Assembly: GCF_004331995.1 (NCBI RefSeq)
Contig: NZ_SJDT01000003.1
Coordinates: 62,001-126,000, forward strand
DNA length: 64,000 nucleotides
From: Arcanobacterium bovis
GTDB taxonomy: Bacteria > Actinomycetota > Actinomycetes > Actinomycetales > Actinomycetaceae
Direction of reading: 5' to 3'
Positions within the stretch are counted from its first letter, which is position 1; the number at the start of each line of letters is the position of its first letter. The notes beneath the pieces were generated by a model. That model worked only from the letters and a program-made list of their open reading frames with translations, had not been told where the DNA came from and searched no databases. Below are positions 9,546 through 17,637 of the stretch, piece by piece. The position numbers and the translations under genes are program-made.

Positions 9546-10229
9546 ATGAATCTTTCCGCAAGCCACGAGGACTACCTCAAAGCAATATGGATGATCTCTG
9601 AAAGAAATTCTGGTCACGTTGCTCCCAAAGATATTGCGCAACAGCTCTCGCTCAGTCCATCAACAGTGTCTGAGGGCATCAAAAGACTCGTTACGATGGG
9701 CCTCGTACTCCACGATCGTTATGGAGATGTAACTCTAACTCCAGATGGACAGATGATCGGCGTTGAAATGGTCCGCAAGCACCGGCTTATCGAGACATTT
9801 CTTGTTGAAGAACTCGGTTATGCTTGGGAAGAAGTTCATACCGAGGCAGAATCGCTTGAACACGCAGTGTCCGATTTCTTCATTACTCGAATCGATGAAT
9901 TACTTGGTTTCCCCACACAAGATCCACACGGGGATCCAATTCCACGCGCAGATGGCACTACAGCGGCTATCTGCGCCGAAAGTCTAGCCCAACAGCCTAT
10001 CGGTATCACAGGTGAAGTTGTACGCGTAGCGGATCACGACCCAGAGCTACTCACCTACGTTGCACATATCGGACTTGTTCCAGGCGCAATTGTTACTATC
10101 GCTGAGCGTGCCACAACTCTTGGCTTGATGTCTGTTACTGTCAACGCTCAAGTTATACAGCTTCCTTTAGCAGTTGCCGAGCAAATTTGGGTTTCTCCCC
10201 TCCCTACCAACCAAAACTCCTCTCATTAA
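9546..10229 (+). CDS. DtxR/MntR-family metal-dependent repressor with manganese-type site
   Basis: A 227-residue metalloregulator: winged helix (about 1-65), dimerisation and metal-binding domain (65-140) and a C-terminal SH3-like/FeoA domain (about 150-225). Its ligand positions match DtxR numbering closely: H79, E83, H98, E105, H106. The iron-type Cys102 is replaced by E102, and the position of DtxR Met10 is D9, as in manganese-sensing MntR (D8, E99). I therefore infer Mn2+ sensing. It is a single gene upstream of the methionine importer; the ribosome site is weak (GAGAAGAA). The target genes are not visible here. Confidence 0.9.
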   Translation: MNLSASHEDYLKAIWMISERNSGHVAPKDIAQQLSLSPSTVSEGIKRLVTMGLVLHDRYGDVTLTPDGQMIGVEMVRKHRLIETFLVEELGYAWEEVHTEAESLEHAVSDFFITRIDELLGFPTQDPHGDPIPRADGTTAAICAESLAQQPIGITGEVVRVADHDPELLTYVAHIGLVPGAIVTIAERATTLGLMSVTVNAQVIQLPLAVAEQIWVSPLPTNQNSSH

Positions 10230-10549
10230 GCCTACGCCTCATCACAATTCTCACGCGGTCAGGAAAATCTGTGAACGGTAACTCAAGCACCGGTATAGGC
10301 GCTATGAGGGTTATCACATTGAACCCTTGCTGGTATTCACAGCTAACTTTTTTATTGCAATTCACGTTTGTATCCATGGTTCAATTATGCAAGGCATCTC
10401 CCGCCAAAAACGCGTTCCTGCACGTCAAATCTAACGTCCATGTTCATATCGCCGTTTACCCGATTCTTTTCACACAGATTTTGTTCAGTATGTGACATGC
10501 TCGGGACTAAAGTTGCACGATGACCAATGAGCATGCGAAAGTAAAGTTG
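10230..10549. other. Non-coding stretch before the SAM riboswitch
   Basis: About 320 bases between the DtxR-family gene and the aptamer. I see no credible gene, no clear terminator and no convincing promoter. The transcription start for the metNIQ leader should lie near its right end. Confidence 0.5.
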
Positions 10550-10633
10550 TTCATCCAGAGCAGCAGAGAGACTCGGCTCGAAGAAGCTGCAGCAACCCGT
10601 TGAGACGGGTGCTAATGCCGAGATCGATGGGAG
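10550..10633 (+). promoter_or_regulatory. SAM riboswitch (SAM-I/SAM-IV clan) upstream of metN
   Basis: The conserved S-box core is visible: CATCCAGAG at 10552, GCAGCAACCC near 10589 and GGGTGCTAATGCC at 10607-10619. P1 pairs 10550-10555 with 10626-10631, P3 is the CCCGTT/ACGGG hairpin, and CTCGG (10572-10576) can pair with CCGAG (10618-10622). P4 looks very short, so the subtype (SAM-I or SAM-I/IV) is open. The ribosome site GGGAG (10629-10633) overlaps the 3' strand of P1, which suggests that ligand binding blocks translation. Known ligand of the clan is S-adenosylmethionine; the downstream methionine importer fits. Confidence 0.88.
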
Positions 10634-10638
10634 TAATC

Positions 10639-11628
10639 ATGATAGAGCTACACGATGTAACGAAGATCTACCCGCGCAAGGGGCAAGATTCCGTAGTGGC
10701 ACTGGATCATTTATCGCTGTCGGTACCAGCTCACTCTATTCATGGAATTGTTGGCGAATCAGGTGCCGGTAAATCGACTCTTATTCGTTGTTTGACCGCA
10801 TTAGAACGTCCAACATCGGGTTCTATTGAAGTCGACGGACAGGATCTGACCAAACTCTCTGAAAAAGATCTCCGCAAAGCACGCCGCAATATTGGGATGG
10901 TCTTTCAGGGTGCAAATCTTCTCGATTCGCGCACTGCGGGTGCAAATGTTGAGTATCCGCTCAAACTGGCTGGTATCCCTGCTGCCGAACGCAAAGAGCG
11001 CGTGAAGGAACTTTTCGACCTCGTTGGGCTGGCCGGTCGCGAGAGTTCATATCCGTCACAGCTTTCTGGCGGGCAACGCCAGCGAGTCGGAATTGCACGC
11101 GCAATTGCAGACGCGCCCGCAGTCTTGCTCGCCGATGAGCCAACATCCGCTCTCGACATGGAAACGACCGAGCAAATACTTGACCTGCTCAAAAGCGTAC
11201 GCGACCGCACCGGCGTCACCGTCGTCGTGATTACGCACGAGATGTCGGTTGTGAGAAAAATCTGTGACTCCGTGACTCTCCTCGACTCTGGAAAAGTCCT
11301 CGAGTCGGCAAGCTTGTCGGATGCAGTTGCCGCACCTGAGTCAGCACTGAGCCTGAAACTTGTTCCGATGCCTACGGTCGATCACGATACGCTCGCTGGA
11401 CAAAGCGTGATTGACGTATTCTTCACTGCACATCCAGGTGAACCTGCTGGTTCCAAGGTGATCGGACTTGGATCGGCGCTCGGAGCAGACATCGCAGCCG
11501 GATTATTTGAAACAGTGGGATCTACGCAGGTTTCGCGTCTTGCATTGACGTTGCCGCACACGAAAGTTCCCGCGGCACTTCAAGCTTTCGCAGATCACAA
11601 TATCTATGCAAAGGTGCGTGTGGCATGA
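10639..11628 (+). CDS. metN: Methionine ABC transporter ATP-binding protein
   Basis: A 329-residue ATPase of the MetNIQ importer on the inner face of the membrane. It has Walker A GESGAGKST (39-47), signature LSGGQRQR, Walker B with LLADEPTSALD and an H-loop ITHEMSV. The C-terminal 80 residues are the NIL/ACT-like methionine-sensing domain that inhibits transport when internal methionine is high. ATG 10639 lies six bases after GGGAG within the riboswitch P1; upstream in-frame ATGs fall inside the aptamer and are rejected. Its stop overlaps the metI start (ATGA). Confidence 0.96.
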   Translation: MIELHDVTKIYPRKGQDSVVALDHLSLSVPAHSIHGIVGESGAGKSTLIRCLTALERPTSGSIEVDGQDLTKLSEKDLRKARRNIGMVFQGANLLDSRTAGANVEYPLKLAGIPAAERKERVKELFDLVGLAGRESSYPSQLSGGQRQRVGIARAIADAPAVLLADEPTSALDMETTEQILDLLKSVRDRTGVTVVVITHEMSVVRKICDSVTLLDSGKVLESASLSDAVAAPESALSLKLVPMPTVDHDTLAGQSVIDVFFTAHPGEPAGSKVIGLGSALGADIAAGLFETVGSTQVSRLALTLPHTKVPAALQAFADHNIYAKVRVA

Positions 11629-12365
11629 GCACTTTTATTTGCGTATCCCCCGCACTAGTTTTCGGAACTCAACCGTTCTTGAGCTCCGATAATACGTGGT
11701 TCAATAATCCAGCTGTCAAGCAGATGTTGCTTCCAGCAACAATCGAAAGCTTGTTAATGATTTTTGTAGCAACATTCTTCACGGTTGTGATTGGACTCCC
11801 GCTAGGCGTGTTGCTAGCAGAGTCACGAAAAGGTGGAGTTGTCCAGAACGTTGTGGTGAACAAATTGCTCGGCACCGTTATTAACCTCGGCCGCGCAATT
11901 CCATTCATCATTTTGGCAATCGTTGTATTGTTTGCTATCCGCGCGCTACATCTCCCTTGGCTGACGGCGATTGGCTGGCAGGCATTTACTATCGCTCTCG
12001 TTGTTTCCGCGATACCGTATTTCGCACGAATGGTTGAGTCGAACGTGCTCGCTGTCGAATCTGGAAAAGTTGAAGCAGCGCAGATGATGGGAGCTTCGCG
12101 CTTCACCGTGATGTGGGGTGTACTGGTTCGCGAATCCTTACCGTCGATTATCCAGTCGATCACGATCCTTACGATCACCATCATCGGTTATTCTGCGATG
12201 GCTTCGGCGGTTGGCGGCGGCGGACTCGGCGCTCTAGCCATTAACTACGGCTATCAACGCTATCAGTTTGATGTTATCGTCATTGTTGTAGTGGTAATCC
12301 TTATTCTCGTCCAGATCATTCAAATGATCGGAGACATGCTCAGCCGGTTAGTGGACCACCGTTAA
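11625..12365 (+). CDS. metI: Methionine ABC transporter permease
   Basis: A 246-residue inner-membrane permease of the MetNIQ importer. It has about five transmembrane helices and the EAA-loop region VEAAQMMGASRFTVMWGVLVRESLPS that contacts the ATPase. The start overlaps the metN stop by four bases, so the two are translationally coupled. The N-terminal 30 residues before the first helix are longer than in many homologues but lie in frame without a better start. A small hairpin separates it from metQ. Confidence 0.95.
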   Translation: MSTFICVSPALVFGTQPFLSSDNTWFNNPAVKQMLLPATIESLLMIFVATFFTVVIGLPLGVLLAESRKGGVVQNVVVNKLLGTVINLGRAIPFIILAIVVLFAIRALHLPWLTAIGWQAFTIALVVSAIPYFARMVESNVLAVESGKVEAAQMMGASRFTVMWGVLVRESLPSIIQSITILTITIIGYSAMASAVGGGGLGALAINYGYQRYQFDVIVIVVVVILILVQIIQMIGDMLSRLVDHR

Positions 12366-12388
12366 GGAACCGCTAACCGGAATCACAG

Positions 12389-12414
12389 CCAGAGCACAGC
12401 TCTATATGCTCTGG
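12389..12414 (+). terminator. Hairpin between metI and metQ
   Basis: CCAGAGCA (12389-12396) pairs with TGCTCTGG (12407-12414). There is no T-run, so it is more likely an attenuator or RNA-stability element that sets the level of the lipoprotein relative to the permease. Confidence 0.45.
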
Positions 12415-12478
12415 AGACCTGAATAGAAAAATATTCTTTCACCTACACGGGTGAAGCGTACCCATCAAAGGAAAAATC

Positions 12479-13309
12479 ATGCGAAACTTCAAGAAAATTG
12501 CACTTATTGGTGCAGCAGCTGCTCTAGCACTCGGAGCTTGCTCCTCCACTGATACTAAAGATTCCAAGGCTGCAGATGGCGACGGCGTCGTAACACTTAC
12601 CGTTGGCGCCTCGCCTGTTCCACACGCAGATATCTTGCGCTTCATCGACGAAAAGCTCGCTAAAGACGCTGGTATCCACTTAGAGATCAAAGAGTACACC
12701 GATTACGTACAACCAAACGTTGCGCTCGACGCCGGTGAACTGGATGCTAACTTCTTCCAGCACGTGCCTTATTTCGATGCTGAAGTCAAAGAAAAAGGTT
12801 ACAAGTTTGAACATGGCAATGGAGTTCATATCGAACCTTACGCATTGTTCTCAAAGAAGTATAAGCGCGTAGACGACATCCCAGACGGTGCTCGCATCCT
12901 CGTAAACAACGACCCATCGAACCAAGCACGCGCACTTCGTCTGCTTGAGCAGAAGGGCTTGATCAAACTGAAGGACTCGAAGAACCCTACATTGTTGGAT
13001 ATCATCTCGAGCCCAATCAATGCCAAGGTAGTTGAATCGGAAGCTCCGGCTATTCCAGTGCAGCTCCCCGACGCCGATGCGGCTGTGATTAATGGAAACT
13101 TCGCACTTGAGGCAGGACTCGTACCGGCAAAGGACGCGCTCGCCATCGAATCTGGCGAGAACAACCCTTACGCTAACGTGCTCGCATGGAATAAGGATTC
13201 CAAGAAGGCAGAAGCAATTGCGAAGCTTGAAAAGCTGCTACACAGCCCAGAAGTTGCAAAATTCATCAAAGAAAAGTACCCGAATGGTGAAATCATTCCG
13301 GCTTTCTGA
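12479..13309 (+). CDS. metQ: Methionine-binding lipoprotein, NlpA/MetQ family
   Basis: A 276-residue substrate-binding lipoprotein of the MetNIQ importer, anchored to the outer face of the membrane. The signal peptide ends in a lipobox (ALGAC, Cys21). Family-like segments are VGASPVPHADIL, YTDYVQPNVALDAGELDANFFQHVPY and the IIPAF ending. Length is typical. The gap of 113 bases after metI contains a hairpin and may carry a separate promoter, but the gene belongs to the riboswitch-controlled run. Confidence 0.95.
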   Translation: MRNFKKIALIGAAAALALGACSSTDTKDSKAADGDGVVTLTVGASPVPHADILRFIDEKLAKDAGIHLEIKEYTDYVQPNVALDAGELDANFFQHVPYFDAEVKEKGYKFEHGNGVHIEPYALFSKKYKRVDDIPDGARILVNNDPSNQARALRLLEQKGLIKLKDSKNPTLLDIISSPINAKVVESEAPAIPVQLPDADAAVINGNFALEAGLVPAKDALAIESGENNPYANVLAWNKDSKKAEAIAKLEKLLHSPEVAKFIKEKYPNGEIIPAF

Positions 13310-13315
13310 GAGTCT

Positions 13316-13361
13316 ACTCATTAAGTGGCTACTCCGAGACTCATTAAGTAGCTACTTCTAG
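13316..13361. repeat. Two tandem 23-bp repeats after metQ
   Basis: ACTCATTAAGTGGCTACT (13316-13333) recurs with one mismatch at 13339-13356, a 23-base period. The position, between a stop codon and a terminator hairpin, parallels the 23-bp repeats after deoD. Confidence 0.6.
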
Positions 13362-13378
13362 TGAGATGCTAAACCACA

Positions 13379-13422
13379 AGTGTGGGGTTGATTTTGGCAA
13401 CTGCCAAAATCAACCCCACACT
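13379..13422. terminator. Bidirectional hairpin terminator, 20-bp perfect stem
   Basis: Bases 13379-13398 pair exactly with 13403-13422. The hairpin lies between the convergent metQ and TetR-family genes and can terminate both. No strong T-tract. Confidence 0.75.
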
Positions 13423-13465
13423 CATGTCCGACTCACAATATCTTCCGTGATCAGGCAAAAGTTAC

Positions 13466-14068
13466 CTATGCCCGCCCCACAATCACCACTGCTCGAATCG
13501 AAGCGGCGATTTCTTCGAGCGAACGCTCAGTGGAGTGAAGTCGCCACGCCAATCCAGCCATCAAAGTCGCACCTAACACGCTATTTGCCGCAATTGAGGG
13601 GTCAATGTCCAGCGTAACGGTGCCTTTTTCCTGCCCCTTGAGCAGCGCTTCTTCGATCAGCCTTGAGATATTCCGATGCCATGTTCGGGTGGTCTCATAC
13701 CACGATCGATCGGTTCGGAAGAATTCGGCAGCAAGCAGCTTCGCAGTTTTTTCTTGATCCCGAACCACCCGAAGTAGCTCAACGATCGTCGTCGAAACTG
13801 CTTGCCAGCCTTCTTCTTCGCCTATTGCCACAGCAAGTCGATCACGCATACTCTCCAAGTAGTAATTGAGTAAGGCATCAACAAGTCCGGACTTCGAACC
13901 GAAATTGTAGTAGATACTTCCCTTGGCAACGCCGGCGGCAGCAGCAATGTCATCGACAGAGGTGGACGAAACGCTCTTTTCGGCAAATAGTTCTAGAGCA
14001 GCTTCAAATACAGCTTCCCGAGTGTCACCACGCCGAGCGGTTCGACCATCAGTGTACTTCGCAGACAT
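13466..14068 (-). CDS. TetR family transcriptional regulator
   Basis: A 200-residue repressor. The N-terminal TetR DNA-binding domain (about 12-58) is clear: TREAVFEAALELFAEKSVSSTSVDDIAAAAGVAKGSIYYNF, split here as helix-turn-helix and the hallmark GVAKGSIYYNF. The C-terminal ligand and dimer domain is divergent. ATG 14068 has AAGGAAGG at good spacing; an upstream in-frame start overlaps yhgE and is less likely. It is the last gene of the run ABC ATPase, YhgE/Pip protein, TetR. It probably represses that run through the palindrome at 17177-17190. Confidence 0.9.
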   Translation of the reverse strand: MSAKYTDGRTARRGDTREAVFEAALELFAEKSVSSTSVDDIAAAAGVAKGSIYYNFGSKSGLVDALLNYYLESMRDRLAVAIGEEEGWQAVSTTIVELLRVVRDQEKTAKLLAAEFFRTDRSWYETTRTWHRNISRLIEEALLKGQEKGTVTLDIDPSIAANSVLGATLMAGLAWRLHSTERSLEEIAASIRAVVIVGRA

Positions 14069-14091
14069 TGCGCTACCTTCCTTAAATATTT

Positions 14092-16449
14092 CTAGAGAGC
14101 AAGCGCCGGATGCAGGGTACTCACGTTCCACACCCGACGTCGCGATGTGGCAATTATACTCGTGGCAATAGAAGCCACAGTAACAAGCCCCAATACAACG
14201 ATAGCAACTACGAGGCGGGTTTCGACACCTCCGGTAATCGTTTCACGCAATCCCTCAACTGCATACGTCATTGGCATCCACGAATGCACATCTTGGAAGA
14301 ATCGTGGAGTGACGTCCGCCGGATATGTTCCACCTGCCGAAGCAAGTTGCAACATAAGCAGCACAATTGCGATGAGCTTTCCAGGCGCAGCGCCAAAAAC
14401 TGCCTGAATTGCATGTTGCATAGTCATGAACGTAACGCCAACTAACATTGAGAACGCGATGGTTCCCAAGCAGTGTGTGTAGTCCACTCCAACTGCCCAG
14501 TGCATCACGCCGAGCATGATGAGAACTTGTCCAGTGAGCAATGCCAAGGCTGGCTGAAGCACGGATGCCACAATCCGCCAGCTCGATGCCGAGGTAAGCA
14601 TCAATCGCGAAGGCAGTGGGCGCAACAGCAACCACGTAATCAACGATCCAACCCACAATGCAAGCGACATAAAGAATGGTGCAAAGCCCTCACCCCATGA
14701 ATCAGCTGGGTTATTGTTGTGCGATTCGAGCGCGATTGGTTGCGATATGGTGCTTGCCTGCACTTTTATCACGTCCGACGACGCAGCAGGGAGTTTTCCT
14801 GCACCTTCGGCAAGCTTATTAGCAAGTTCCCCTGCGCCATCCGCAGCCTGTTTCGATCCATCGGCAAGTTGTGTTGCGCCGTCGGCCAAAGTTGCCGAAC
14901 CATCGCGCAGTTTCTCCGATCCTTGAGCCAGCTGACCCGCAGCATCTTCAGCTCGCTGTGCACCAGAACTCAACTTATCGAGTCCCGAGCTCAGCTGCAC
15001 TGTACCTTGGTTCAAAGTTTGAGCTCCGCTAGAGAGTTCACCAAGTTTCTGCGTCAGTGTCTGTGAGCCCCCTTGAAGCTGAACTAAACCGTTATTCAAC
15101 GCTCCGGCACCAGCATCCAGCTTGGATACTGCCGTAACGAGATTTTCACCCGTTGTTGAATTCGTTCCTGCGTAAAGCTGATCAACGCCTGGAACCAATT
15201 TGGTATCCACAGCACTGCTCATTGCAGCTAATGATGGAGCAAGACCCGGGGTTTGTGAGGTGCCATTGAGACCATCAGAAAGCTGTTGTGCTCCCTGAGT
15301 CGTTTGGGCAATCGCAGCTCGGAATTTAGCTTCAGCAATCTGCTTGGTGAGTGGATCACCATTTTCAAGGGCAGCGATGAGCGTATCGAGCGAGTTAGTC
15401 TGCATAGCGGACAATCCATCTGCCAGTGTCTTTGCACCAGCGGCAAGCTGCTGTGCACCGGCACTCGCCTGCGTCAAACTCGGCTGCAATCCTGGGTTGC
15501 TAGGATCCCCAGGCACTCCGTGCACACCGTAGTAAAGCTGCTTTACTCCATTGGCAAGAAGCGTAACTTTTCCGAGCAACTGCGTAGTTCCATTATGGAG
15601 AGCTGCTGATCCAGCGCCGGCACTTGTGATGCCGTTGGTAAGCTGCTGAGAACCTTGCGCCAAAAGGTTAGCGCCACCAGCAATCTTACCCGTTCCCACA
15701 CTTACTGCGAGACTGCCATCGTAGGCCGCATCGATACCGTTTTTGAGTTGAGTCGCACCCGAGGCAAGCTGTGAGGCACCAGTCGCGAGGCGAATCGCTC
15801 CAGAGTTGAGCTCGTGCGCGCCGTCGGCCAAACGACCATTCCCCTCACCCAACTGCTGCGTTCCAGCACTGAGCTGGGCTGCGCCGTCGTGGGCTTGGTT
15901 CAGTCCATCATGAGCTTGGCTCAGACCGTTGAGCATCTTGCTCGAAACTTCTTCATTGACCGTCGCAGTCAAGCGTGTACGCAGCTCTTTCATAGCGTTT
16001 TGTCCCAGAATTGAGCCAAGGAAAGAATTGGCGTCATTGTAGACCACATCAATCTTGGCTTGATCCGGATTCTGGGTTCCGAGCGAGACGATATCAGACG
16101 AAAAATCCTTGGGAATTTTCATCATGAAGTAGTACTTGCCACTTTCGATTCCGCGTTTGGCATCGTCGTCGTTCGTTACCGTAATGTCTAACGGCTGCTC
16201 TTCTTGCAAGTTTGCGACGACGTCGTCACCGATATGCACGGTCTTTCCATCCGCCGTCGTTGCCGCAATATCGTTGTTGACGACGGCGACTGGAAGGTCG
16301 CGCAGGCGTTCAGTTGGATCCCAAAAAGCCCACACATACATTGCTCCATAGAGCAATGGAATGAGCAAAATAGCAACAATAGCTGCACGTGTAAGCGGCA
16401 ATCGTAGGAAACGCTTGAGTTCTGTGCCGTGTGAATTCCATGCAAACAT
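14092..16449 (-). CDS. YhgE/Pip domain membrane protein (ABC-2-like)
   Basis: A 785-residue membrane protein. The N-terminus has one transmembrane helix (about 18-40) followed by WDPTERLRDLPVAVVNND, typical of the YhgE/Pip N-terminal domain. Residues about 185-570 are a long series of heptad-like GxxQLxxG and LxxGxxxL repeats, the family's extracellular stalk. The C-terminus has about five further helices resembling ABC-2 permeases. Members act as phage receptors or in export of unknown substrates. The start overlaps the ATPase stop by one base (TAATG), so the two are coupled. It is co-transcribed with the TetR gene. Confidence 0.9.
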   Translation of the reverse strand: MFAWNSHGTELKRFLRLPLTRAAIVAILLIPLLYGAMYVWAFWDPTERLRDLPVAVVNNDIAATTADGKTVHIGDDVVANLQEEQPLDITVTNDDDAKRGIESGKYYFMMKIPKDFSSDIVSLGTQNPDQAKIDVVYNDANSFLGSILGQNAMKELRTRLTATVNEEVSSKMLNGLSQAHDGLNQAHDGAAQLSAGTQQLGEGNGRLADGAHELNSGAIRLATGASQLASGATQLKNGIDAAYDGSLAVSVGTGKIAGGANLLAQGSQQLTNGITSAGAGSAALHNGTTQLLGKVTLLANGVKQLYYGVHGVPGDPSNPGLQPSLTQASAGAQQLAAGAKTLADGLSAMQTNSLDTLIAALENGDPLTKQIAEAKFRAAIAQTTQGAQQLSDGLNGTSQTPGLAPSLAAMSSAVDTKLVPGVDQLYAGTNSTTGENLVTAVSKLDAGAGALNNGLVQLQGGSQTLTQKLGELSSGAQTLNQGTVQLSSGLDKLSSGAQRAEDAAGQLAQGSEKLRDGSATLADGATQLADGSKQAADGAGELANKLAEGAGKLPAASSDVIKVQASTISQPIALESHNNNPADSWGEGFAPFFMSLALWVGSLITWLLLRPLPSRLMLTSASSWRIVASVLQPALALLTGQVLIMLGVMHWAVGVDYTHCLGTIAFSMLVGVTFMTMQHAIQAVFGAAPGKLIAIVLLMLQLASAGGTYPADVTPRFFQDVHSWMPMTYAVEGLRETITGGVETRLVVAIVVLGLVTVASIATSIIATSRRRVWNVSTLHPALAL

Positions 16450-17150
16450 TAACGTTCCTCACTCGAGTTGTTCAAAATAACGATGTTGTGTGGCATTTCG
16501 ACGACGACGCGCAGGGCTTCTTCTCCAGTAGCCGATGCCACCACGGTTACTCCGGTGGATGCCACTTTGTTAAGGATTTCGAGTAGCACCGCGCGGTCTT
16601 GATCTTCATGTAGCGAGTCAATATTGTCGACGGCGAGCAGTTTTGGCTGCGAAATCATCGCTAAGGCAATCCGGAAAAGGAGATTGTCTAATTCGCTCAA
16701 TTCGTAAACGAGATCCCTGGCCTGCGGTATCGGTCGTGTGCCGAAAATGGGTGCCAATATTTCGTTAACTTTTGCATCGGTAACCCGCGGAATATGCGTC
16801 CATGCCCGCGCATAGAGCGATAGACGCTCTCGAACAGTGGCACCAACGGTTACTTGTTCGTCAAGTCGGTCGAGGTCATTGACTCCAATGATTTCTGACT
16901 CGTTGCGCACTGCACGCATATCGTCTGGGAGTTCGTATCCGAGTACGTATAGCTGGGACTGTTTGGAAAGCTTGAGTCTGCCAGTGAGAGCTAGAAGTAA
17001 GGAAGTTCGGCCAGAACCGGCATGGCCAAGGAATATAGTGAGTGTGCCGGGTTCAATGCTGAAGTCAAGTGGTTCAATAATGGCACCACGTGGCCCATTG
17101 AGTAAAACAGATCGCCCTTCGATCAGAGGAAAAATTTCTGATTCAGTCAC
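16449..17150 (-). CDS. ABC transporter ATP-binding protein with degenerate motifs
   Basis: A 233-residue nucleotide-binding subunit, probable partner of the YhgE/Pip protein. Walker A is GHAGSGRTS with Arg48 in place of Lys, the signature is LSELD instead of LSGGQ, and Walker B ends VDN instead of DE. The A-loop and fold are otherwise ABC-like. I chose GTG 17150 because GGAGAG lies six bases upstream; an ATG four codons earlier has no ribosome site. The degeneration suggests weak or absent ATP hydrolysis, perhaps a regulatory or binding role. It is the first gene of the TetR-controlled run. Confidence 0.75.
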   Translation of the reverse strand: MTESEIFPLIEGRSVLLNGPRGAIIEPLDFSIEPGTLTIFLGHAGSGRTSLLLALTGRLKLSKQSQLYVLGYELPDDMRAVRNESEIIGVNDLDRLDEQVTVGATVRERLSLYARAWTHIPRVTDAKVNEILAPIFGTRPIPQARDLVYELSELDNLLFRIALAMISQPKLLAVDNIDSLHEDQDRAVLLEILNKVASTGVTVVASATGEEALRVVVEMPHNIVILNNSSEER

Positions 17151-17176
17151 GATTCTCTCCATCAAATTGTTTTTGT

Positions 17177-17190
17177 ACTGACTAGTCAGT
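17177..17190. promoter_or_regulatory. Palindromic operator, probable TetR site
   Basis: ACTGACTAGTCAGT is a perfect 14-bp palindrome 27 bases upstream of the first gene of the ABC/YhgE/TetR run. TetR repressors typically bind such sites, and the last gene of the run encodes one, so autoregulation is likely. Confidence 0.65.
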
Positions 17191-17273
17191 TCTACATTAG
17201 TTCGAAGTTCAACCGCAAGTTTTTGTAAGGTAGGAGACAATCTTGACGCACTGCGCCAACCACAGCGCAATAT

Positions 17274-17372
17274 AAGGCTGAAATATGGGTGTGGGCGGGG
17301 TGGTTGTGAACCACCCCGCCCACACGAGATTAAGCTTCATGCCAACCAGCTGCATCACACAGCTGGTTGGCA
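17274..17372. repeat. 99-bp direct repeat, copy 1, with two hairpins
   Basis: About 93% identical over 99 bases to 18251-18349. Hairpin A is a 17-bp stem (17289-17305 with 17309-17325). Hairpin B is a 13-bp stem (17340-17352 with 17360-17372). It lies just after the 77-residue protein gene on the minus strand and probably works as its terminator. Confidence 0.85.
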
Positions 17373-17376
17373 AGAC

Positions 17377-17610
17377 TCAGTTCCCACTGTCATTCATTCT
17401 TTGACCTTCTCTTTGTTGCTCCGAAGATCGAGCAACATCTTTGGATTTCTTCTCGGAATAATACCAAGCAAACCACGCAACAGCAGTTAGGAAGAAAAAT
17501 GCGAGAGTAATGAAAACTGTCTTGGTCGTGTCTGAATGGTAAAAAATTACCAGAAGAAGCCAAGTTGTAACGGTAGTAAAAGTGGCAGCGTTTCGTTCCT
17601 TTATTGTCAT
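17377..17610 (-). CDS. Small two-helix membrane protein, unknown function
   Basis: A 77-residue protein that I do not recognise. Two hydrophobic segments (about 11-26 and 31-50) are followed by a polar, charged tail, which suggests a small inner-membrane protein with a cytoplasmic C-terminus. The ATG has GGGAGG at ideal spacing, so the gene is very likely real. It sits 27 bases downstream of the frameshifted secreted-protein gene, between the two 99-bp repeats. Small proteins of this shape next to secreted peptides are sometimes immunity proteins; that is only an inference from context. Confidence 0.7.
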   Translation of the reverse strand: MTIKERNAATFTTVTTWLLLVIFYHSDTTKTVFITLAFFFLTAVAWFAWYYSEKKSKDVARSSEQQREGQRMNDSGN

Positions 17611-17637
17611 ATGCGCCTCCCTATCTCTAAGCTACAT

